From: an uncultured Allobaculum sp. | Lineage (GTDB): Bacteria > Bacillota_I > Bacilli_A > Erysipelotrichales > Erysipelotrichaceae | Assembly (NCBI GenBank): GCA_948467695.1 | Contig: CAOKFJ010000101.1 | Location: forward strand, 1-6,740 | DNA: 6,740 bases | Direction of reading: 5' to 3' | Shown here: in pieces, positions 1 to 4,970 of the stretch | How the letters are laid out: every line of letters starts with the position of its first letter | How positions within the stretch are numbered: the first letter of the stretch is position 1 | Position numbers and translations under genes: made by a program | The notes under the pieces: generated by a model | What the model was told of the DNA's origin: nothing | What the model saw: only the letters and a program-made list of their open reading frames with translations | The model's database searches: none

Positions 1-3000
1 CTTTGTTGTCTTTGAGCTTGTCATAGTCTTCCATGAGCAGTTCGGCAGCTTCTTCAAACTGTTTCTGGTCGTAGATCGGAGCGACTTCTCTTCCCCAGGG
101 CCACAGTTCGGTAATGCCGAAACGCGGCGAGAAGTTGATGATCGTATCGGGTCCCGCAAACACTTCCGGTTTGTTCGAACGGTAAACCGTTTTCTGCAGA
201 ATATCCCACGCTGCCTGCGCATTGGGGATTTCTTTGGAATCTTTGATGCCGTAGCGGCGCTCTACATAGCGATCAAGCCAGGTGGACAGATCGATGTCGC
301 CGTTTTCCCAGCCCATTTCAAACAGGAGGTCGTACTGAACAGTGTTCAGACGGGAGCCTTCCGGTGTCATGCCGATACCGGTGAGGTGATTTGTCTTCTG
401 GTAGACATTGGAGTACTGACGGGCGATCGTTTCAAGCTCAGCCTGAATGCCATGCTTGCCGCCGTAGTTGTCGAGCACGCACCATACCCATGGTGTGCCG
501 TCAAATTCGTTGTACAGATGGTAGCGGGGATCCTGATCCGCATTCAGATCGAGAACAAGCAGACCTTTCTGCTTGTCGTCGTACGGAATTTTGGAAATCG
601 TGCGGCGGTCAAGGTTCCAGGACTGAACAACCCATACGGCATCCTTGTTGTGCTTTTGCAGAGTGTTGAACAGTGTCAGACCGATGTCCTCAAGCGACAT
701 GTCCGCTACAGTACCGCCCTCGTGGAACGGGTCGGTGGCGTAGTAGGGCGAATCGCTGCCAAGCACTTCGCGCTGAGCGTCATAGAACATCTTCGCGTAT
801 TTCTGATAATCATCAGAAACAGTGCGGATCATGCTCGGACGGTCGAAGGCGGACCAGGGAGCCTGTTCGACAATATCGATATCGGGATCGATGGTGCGGA
901 TGTTTGTGGGCACTTCGCCGCTGAACGCCTGAAGCACGGGATCCATGCCGAGAATGCGCATCTTGTACTGGTTTTTGCGTGCCAGATCAAGACGGGCTTC
1001 AATCCAGTCGTTGTTAACCGGACCATTGATGGTTTCCAGGTTGGACATGAACTGCCATGCATAGTACGCCGGACCGGCAATCCAGTCTTTCGCCTGCTCA
1101 TCCGTATAGCCGGCTTTTTTCAGGAAGTTGTGCCATACGGCTTCCTGACCATTCAGGTCAAGAATGAGGTTGACGCCATTGAGCGCCAGCCAGTCGAGTT
1201 CACGCTGCCATTCATCTTCACCAAAGAACGCCATCGTATAGGAGTTGGTGCAGTAGTTGTAGGCATAGCGAATGTCGTACAGGTTTTCCTTGCGCAGCGG
1301 ACTTTGCGCTGTTGCGTTGACAGGTTCTGGTGTATCGCCTAGCTCGCCCTGCACTTCAACTTCGGTAACGAGCACGTTTTCGTAGTTTTTGAGGTAGTAA
1401 TACAAACCGGAAGTCAGAGAGAGACCTTCATTACCAGCAATATGAATCTTTCCATTGTGATCGGAGATTTCAAAGAAGTCTTTTTCGGCATCTTTGTCTT
1501 TGAGTTCGTACTCGAACCAGTCGACATACTGTTCGCCAAACAGGCGCGTGACAACACCATCCACATAGTCGAAGACTTCCTGATCAGTGATGTCTTTTGC
1601 GTATTCGGTTTCTTCAAAATCGGTGTATGTCAGTTCTTCGCGATACGGCTTGTCCGCGCTGACTTTTTTACCGTACAGGCGCACATCGCCTACGGTCATG
1701 TTGGCTGTTGTGGAAGAGTATTCGAACTGCACGCGCACAAAGCGTACGCCTTTCGCGTTGGTCAGATCGGCTTCCATTACACCGTCTTCGCCAACCGGTG
1801 TGCGGTCGTCTTTGCGGTAGGCGCGTGTGAAGTCTTTACCGTCTTTGCTGGTGTAGATGGAATAGCGGAAGTAGCCCTCTTTGGGCATTACCTGGATTTT
1901 TGCCGAGTCTACATCGTAGGTGCCCATCAGATCGATATCCACGTTGCAGGGGTAATACTGCGCGTTCCATACCGTTGTCGGATTCTGGTCGGTCACGTTT
2001 TCCGCGCCTTCCGCGCCGAAGTTGGTGCGCACGGGTTTGAGGAAGGCGATATCGCCGTCTTCGGCTACCGGTTTTTCAATGCCGTGGAGCACGATCTCGT
2101 TCATGCTCAGCGGCTCGCCTTCGGTATTGCCGGAGATTTTGACATAGCGCGCATGGGTGAACGAAAGCGGGAAAGTCACTGTGCCGCTGCCGCTCTTCTG
2201 GGCTGCAACGTCATAGTTTTCGCCGTCTTCGCTGACCATCATGACGTAGGTATTTGTTTTATCGTTTGGACCGACGAGTTCGACTTCATCGATCGTCATG
2301 ATTTTTTCCAGATCAAGAACGACTTCTTCATCAAGTGAGGACGCTGTCCATTTATCGAGATAATCGTCGTTGATCAGGCTTTCGGTGCCTTTGGAAATCG
2401 TTTTATTGAACGCGATGTCTTTCGGTTCATAGTCTGCTTCTGTTCCGTATACCGCGAAGTCGTTGACGTGAACGGACTTGTTGTCGGAGAACAGATGATC
2501 CGTCATGGTCAGTCGGACATAACGCGCGGTCTGCGGTTCGATTTCATGAACCGTGCCATTCTGTGTCGCGATGGATTCGTCATCCTTGGACGCGACAGGA
2601 ACAAAGCGTTTGCCGTCTGTACTCAGCGACATCGTGTATTTGTAGGCGCGCTTGCCGTCGAAATACGGAACAACTTTCATTTTATTGACGCTGTAGCAGC
2701 CGCCAAGATCGACAGTGATGTAGGAGTTGAGCGCTCCGCCTGCCCAGTACGAGTTGATATCGCCATCCACCGCATAGTCCGGACCATGTCCATTTTCGGT
2801 GTTGACCGCAGTCACTTTCTTGCCGCTTGCGATATTTATATCTGATGACGCAAGCTGTGTTTCAAAGCCGTAGGCTTCGAGCTCGGAAATGGTGATGTCA
2901 TCAAAGACACTCAGGCGCAGACGCATGCCTTTGTAATTCTTGAGCGCAATGGAGAAATCCTGCGCGTCGATGGTATCGCGCGCAAGGACTCCGTAGTTTA

Positions 3001-4363
3001 CACCGTCTTTGCTTCCGCGCAGCGTAAAGTTGACCGGATGATCGGCGCTCGCATCGGATACAATATCGAGGCATTCGAGCGCGTACAGACTTTCAAGATC
3101 CAGATCGATGGTCTGGTTCTTTTTCAGCGCAAGGCTTGTGGTTTCGTTTTCATCAGTCATGCCTTCCAGCACATTCTGGCTTGCGGCATCTTTTACTGTT
3201 TTGCCTGCCGCAAGGTTGACGCCTTTGTAATCGCTGGGAATACCCATGACTTCGATCTCGCGAATCTGCGCTGCGCAGGGATAGGCGGCATTGCTGTCGG
3301 TAGGCTGCATGCGCACGTAGCGGGCATTGACCGGTTCAATTTTGTGATGGATGCCGTCTTTTGTATTGGCGCCATCTTCAAGCTTTTTATCCACTACAGG
3401 CGTGAAGATTTCTCCATCCATGCTGGTGGAAATCGTATAGGCGAAACTGCGGGAATCTTCCCAGTAGCCGTAGGTAATGATTTCATCAATAAGATGTGTC
3501 TGCTGCAGGTTGATGGTGATATAGCCTTTGGGATCAAGCGGCTCGCCTTTTGCGGTCCAGTCGGAATTTCCGTTCTGGAACATCTTGGCTTCCCACCAGT
3601 TTTTATCGCCGGTTTCAATAACACCATCAACTGCCAGTTCCGGACGTTCGCCATTCATGGTGGTTACCGGTTTCTGCAGTGCCACGTTTGTGCGCTCGGC
3701 TTCTCCATTTTCCCTGCCGAAGATTTTCAGTTTGCCCACTGAAATCTGACGGCTTTCTTTTTTATCCCAGGTTGTCGCTGATTTGGCGGAAATTTTTACA
3801 TAGCGTGCTGTTTCGGGGGTGAAAGTGATTTCTTTGGGATAGTCGTAATCGCTCATGACCAGACCATCCGCATCGCTCACATTGCGCCATGTCTTGCCGT
3901 CATCGCTGACCTGCAGCACCATCTCGCGAATGCATCCGTTTACGCTGTAGCTTTCTTTCTTGATGGCAGCATCGTAGAAATACTGAGGCGCATAGGAAAT
4001 GCGATCGATTGTATAAGCTTTTCGCATATCGATGACAAGCGAGCTGTCTTCGATATTGTCCTGAATTTCGCTTCTCCAGTATTTGTATTTTGCTTCGGGG
4101 GATTCATCGAAAATAAACGATTTTACTTCACTCTGTGTTCTGGCATCGACATGATCTTCGGCCACCTCATGACTGAAACTGGAGGCATTCACCACGAAGT
4201 TCGAAGGATCGATCGCCTTTGATGCGCGCACATTTGTTCGGGCGGCATCTTTCTGGTTGAAGACTGCCTGCGTGCTGCCTTTTTGAGGCATGGCATAGAC
4301 AGGAGCCTGAATCGTGCCTGCGGCCATCAGGGAGCAGAGAGCCGCAATTCCAAATTTTTTCAT
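1..4363 (-). CDS. Secreted GH89 alpha-N-acetylglucosaminidase with six N-terminal discoidin/CBM32-like modules (3' end outside window)
   Basis: Exo-acting retaining glycosidase expected to release terminal alpha-linked GlcNAc, from mucin glycans or heparan-type chains, outside the cell. The frame is open for 1454 codons from ATG 4363 to the left edge without a stop. Residues 1-24 form a Sec signal peptide (MKK start, hydrophobic core, VYA cleavage site). Six discoidin-like modules fill about 50-898. The NAGLU N-terminal domain is about 925-1010 (GLYYYLKNY at 986-994) and the TIM barrel starts near 1022. Family motifs include YNYCTNSYTMAFFG (1035-1048), RILGMDPVLQAFSGEVP (1136-1152), DPFHEGG with E1215, PWVWCVLDNYGG (1291-1302) and GMTPEG with E1335. 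E1215 and E1335 match human NAGLU E316/E446 and C. perfringens CpGH89 E483/E601; the spacing is 120 here and 118 in CpGH89. By comparison with human NAGLU, roughly 180 residues of the catalytic region, plus any anchor or further modules, lie beyond the window. Family assignment is very secure; the natural substrate is inferred. Confidence 0.95.
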   Translation of the reverse strand, partial: MKKFGIAALCSLMAAGTIQAPVYAMPQKGSTQAVFNQKDAARTNVRASKAIDPSNFVVNASSFSHEVAEDHVDARTQSEVKSFIFDESPEAKYKYWRSEIQDNIEDSSLVIDMRKAYTIDRISYAPQYFYDAAIKKESYSVNGCIREMVLQVSDDGKTWRNVSDADGLVMSDYDYPKEITFTPETARYVKISAKSATTWDKKESRQISVGKLKIFGRENGEAERTNVALQKPVTTMNGERPELAVDGVIETGDKNWWEAKMFQNGNSDWTAKGEPLDPKGYITINLQQTHLIDEIITYGYWEDSRSFAYTISTSMDGEIFTPVVDKKLEDGANTKDGIHHKIEPVNARYVRMQPTDSNAAYPCAAQIREIEVMGIPSDYKGVNLAAGKTVKDAASQNVLEGMTDENETTSLALKKNQTIDLDLESLYALECLDIVSDASADHPVNFTLRGSKDGVNYGVLARDTIDAQDFSIALKNYKGMRLRLSVFDDITISELEAYGFETQLASSDINIASGKKVTAVNTENGHGPDYAVDGDINSYWAGGALNSYITVDLGGCYSVNKMKVVPYFDGKRAYKYTMSLSTDGKRFVPVASKDDESIATQNGTVHEIEPQTARYVRLTMTDHLFSDNKSVHVNDFAVYGTEADYEPKDIAFNKTISKGTESLINDDYLDKWTASSLDEEVVLDLEKIMTIDEVELVGPNDKTNTYVMMVSEDGENYDVAAQKSGSGTVTFPLSFTHARYVKISGNTEGEPLSMNEIVLHGIEKPVAEDGDIAFLKPVRTNFGAEGAENVTDQNPTTVWNAQYYPCNVDIDLMGTYDVDSAKIQVMPKEGYFRYSIYTSKDGKDFTRAYRKDDRTPVGEDGVMEADLTNAKGVRFVRVQFEYSSTTANMTVGDVRLYGKKVSADKPYREELTYTDFEETEYAKDITDQEVFDYVDGVVTRLFGEQYVDWFEYELKDKDAEKDFFEISDHNGKIHIAGNEGLSLTSGLYYYLKNYENVLVTEVEVQGELGDTPEPVNATAQSPLRKENLYDIRYAYNYCTNSYTMAFFGEDEWQRELDWLALNGVNLILDLNGQEAVWHNFLKKAGYTDEQAKDWIAGPAYYAWQFMSNLETINGPVNNDWIEARLDLARKNQYKMRILGMDPVLQAFSGEVPTNIRTIDPDIDIVEQAPWSAFDRPSMIRTVSDDYQKYAKMFYDAQREVLGSDSPYYATDPFHEGGTVADMSLEDIGLTLFNTLQKHNKDAVWVVQSWNLDRRTISKIPYDDKQKGLLVLDLNADQDPRYHLYNEFDGTPWVWCVLDNYGGKHGIQAELETIARQYSNVYQKTNHLTGIGMTPEGSRLNTVQYDLLFEMGWENGDIDLSTWLDRYVERRYGIKDSKEIPNAQAAWDILQKTVYRSNKPEVFAGPDTIINFSPRFGITELWPWGREVAPIYDQKQFEEAAELLMEDYDKLKDNK
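1670..4216 (-). repeat. Six tandem F5/8 type C (discoidin/CBM32-like) modules inside the GH89 gene
   Basis: Diverged protein-level modules, not DNA repeats. Approximate residue spans are 50-216, 224-374, 382-499, 506-640, 648-761 and 768-898. Each ends in a beta-strand closing with Gly: KLKIFG (211-216), IEVMG (370-374), LEAYG (495-499), FAVYG (636-640), IVLHG (757-761) and VRLYG (894-898). Each also carries the late strand typical of the fold: ARYVKI (186), ARYVRM (347), GMRLRL (479), ARYVRL (613), ARYVKI (738) and VRFVRV (873). The early Trp of the fold is present in five (YW 95-96, WW 256-257, YW near 540, KW near 672, VW near 798). It is missing in module 3, which reads TTSLAL there. Such modules usually bind Gal- or GlcNAc-type sugars, often with calcium. 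Which of these bind sugar is not visible from sequence. Confidence 0.85.
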
Positions 4364-4372
4364 TATGATTTT

Positions 4373-4376
4373 TCCT
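4373..4376 (-). promoter_or_regulatory. Ribosome binding site of the GH89 gene
   Basis: AGGA on the minus strand, nine bases upstream of ATG 4363. This start gives an immediate MKK signal peptide with a normal cleavage site, so it is preferred over any internal Met. Confidence 0.75.
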
Positions 4377-4399
4377 GACTTTTTTCTTCTCTTGAGTGT

Positions 4400-4427
4400 T
4401 TTATGATTCCTGATTGTCTATTTTCAA
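4400..4427 (-). promoter_or_regulatory. Candidate proximal sigma-A promoter of the GH89 gene
   Basis: On the minus strand, TTGAAA (4427-4422, five of six matches to TTGACA) is followed after 16 bases by CATAAA (4405-4400, four of six matches to TATAAT). Transcription would start near 4393 and give a leader of about 30 bases. The -10 box lacks the usual final T, so the call is tentative. The 4425-4443 inverted repeat overlaps the -35 box, which would suit an operator. Confidence 0.35.
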
Positions 4428-4443
4428 AGCGGGGGAGGCTTTG
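4425..4443 (-). promoter_or_regulatory. Inverted repeat with a C-rich loop, overlapping the candidate -35 box
   Basis: CAAAGC (4425-4430) and GCTTTG (4438-4443) are perfect 6-bp arms around a 7-base centre that reads CTCCCCC on the minus strand. It could be an operator next to the proximal promoter. If transcription starts further upstream, it would be an RNA hairpin in the leader. It is not a good terminator, since no U-tract follows on the minus strand. Confidence 0.4.
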
Positions 4444-4447
4444 TCAG

Positions 4448-4482
4448 GCATATGCAGAGCGTTTTTTCGTCAGCATATGCTG
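4448..4482. promoter_or_regulatory. Paired GCATATGC palindromes upstream of the GH89 gene
   Basis: GCATATGC occurs at 4448-4455 and again at 4473-4480, with centres 25 bp apart. The second copy lies in the longer perfect palindrome CAGCATATGCTG (4471-4482). Two copies of one palindrome upstream of a promoter suggest a regulator binding site. Because the copies are self-complementary, a transcript starting upstream could instead pair them into a stem with a loop of about 17 bases. The cognate regulator is not identifiable. Confidence 0.4.
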
Positions 4483-4659
4483 TTTAATTTTTCTGTCTTC
4501 ATGATGAAACAGACCCGGACACCGCAAGTTGGCAGAACACGATGTCCAGCGCCGCTGTTTCCAGTCATCGCTCCTTTCTTTCGATGTGTGTCTTCGTTTT
4601 TCATCAGCTCTTCCCGGAATTTGCCGGTAAATTTTTCTCTGATGGCGAAGAGGATGTTT

Positions 4660-4690
4660 ATTCTATCCAACGTTAACGTAACATGAACAA
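4660..4690 (-). promoter_or_regulatory. Candidate distal promoter with an ACGTTAACGT palindrome in its spacer
   Basis: On the minus strand TAGAAT (4665-4660) matches the -10 consensus at five of six positions. The best upstream partner is a weak TTGTTC (4690-4685) at a long 19-base spacing. The perfect 10-bp palindrome ACGTTAACGT (4670-4679) sits between the two boxes, where a repressor would block RNA polymerase. Use of this promoter would give a leader of about 290 bases. The weak -35 box and long spacer keep confidence low. Confidence 0.25.
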
Positions 4691-4711
4691 AGCTAATCTA
4701 TCGCATGATTT

Positions 4712-4777
4712 CGGATATAAGTATCCGTTTTCACCGTTTTTCATAGCGTTTTCGCTAAATTTCAGTGTTAACTGAAA
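4712..4777. promoter_or_regulatory. Cluster of three inverted repeats, each with a 4-base centre
   Basis: Three perfect dyads lie within 66 bases: CGGATA-taag-TATCCG (4712-4727), TAGCG-tttt-CGCTA (4744-4757) and TTTCAGT-gtta-ACTGAAA (4760-4777). Arms are 6, 5 and 7 bp. They share the spacer length but not the arm sequence. They may be separate operators in an upstream control region, or small hairpins of a leader RNA if transcription starts still further upstream. Only the clustering is notable; each dyad alone could arise by chance. Confidence 0.35.
4720..4733 (-). promoter_or_regulatory. Possible CcpA catabolite-response (cre) box
   Basis: The minus strand reads TGAAAACGGATACT, which satisfies the degenerate cre pattern TGNAANCGNWNNCW at every fixed position; the preceding base is G where A or T is preferred. 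A cre box would link the glycosidase to carbon catabolite control, as is common for Firmicutes glycosidases. The pattern is loose and the site lies about 330 bases upstream of the proximal promoter start, so chance is a real alternative. Confidence 0.3.
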
Positions 4778-4847
4778 GTAAATTTTTCTTGATTCAAGCC
4801 GATTTCTTCAATCCTTTTTACTGCCGGATTATTCTCAAGACCAATAA

Positions 4848-4895
4848 AAGCGCTCAGCTTTCCTGCATATTTTTCATGCAGAAAGCTGAGCGCTT
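4848..4895 (-). terminator. Strong intrinsic terminator after the DUF285 surface-protein gene
   Basis: A 14-bp perfect stem (4848-4861 with 4882-4895) continues as C4862-G4881 and then five more pairs (4864-4868 with 4876-4880). This makes 20 pairs with one bulged C at 4863 and a 7-base loop (4869-4875). On the minus strand the stem runs into TTTTATT. On the plus strand it is followed by TTAAGTTTTT, so it may work in both directions. It begins 75 bases after the TAG stop of the upstream gene and separates that gene from the GH89 gene. Confidence 0.85.
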
Positions 4896-4970
4896 AAGTT
4901 TTTGTACTTTATATTTTACAGCCTGAATAGGCGTCTGTTCTCCAGTACCGCCAGATTTTGTAGAGACTGT

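Larger units (their letters stand above)
4364..4970. other. 607-base intergenic region: terminator plus dyad-rich control region of the GH89 gene
   Basis: No convincing gene lies here on either strand. From right to left it contains a 75-base tail after the surface-protein stop codon, the hairpin terminator at 4848-4895, and an A+T-rich stretch (4657-4800) with several inverted repeats and a CcpA-box-like site. A more mixed stretch (4490-4655) follows, in which I see no clear signal. The last part (4364-4482) holds two GCATATGC palindromes, a C-rich-loop hairpin, a candidate promoter and the ribosome binding site. The length and dyad density suggest regulated transcription of the glycosidase gene. 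No riboswitch family was recognised. Confidence 0.7.

Noticed and set aside
386..1342. 318-codon plus-strand open frame opposite the GH89 catalytic region, with similar long frames at 1442-2338, 2468-2845 and 3038-3742
   Set aside because: All lie opposite a frame with clear GH89 and discoidin homology. Their translations show no recognisable domain, and their starts lack ribosome binding sites. They arise from codon bias of the minus-strand gene.
4470..4670. 66-codon minus-strand open frame starting at TTG in the intergenic region, with an internal ATG preceded by AAAGGAG
   Set aside because: The TTG has no Shine-Dalgarno site, the internal ATG is only two bases from its AAGGAG, and the product has no recognisable signal, domain or composition. 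A leader peptide cannot be fully excluded, but nothing supports one.
4414..4686. 90-codon plus-strand open frame in the intergenic region
   Set aside because: It has no ribosome binding site, crosses the palindromes and candidate promoters, and its composition does not look like a real protein.
4744..4777. Adjacent inverted repeats considered as insertion-sequence ends or an attachment site
   Set aside because: No transposase or integrase gene, target duplication or matching distant partner is present in the window.
4364..4970. Possible riboswitch or T-box in the long GH89 upstream region
   Set aside because: I could not recognise conserved riboswitch or T-box core motifs, and there is no terminator/antiterminator pair close to the start codon. 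Only small separate hairpins are visible.
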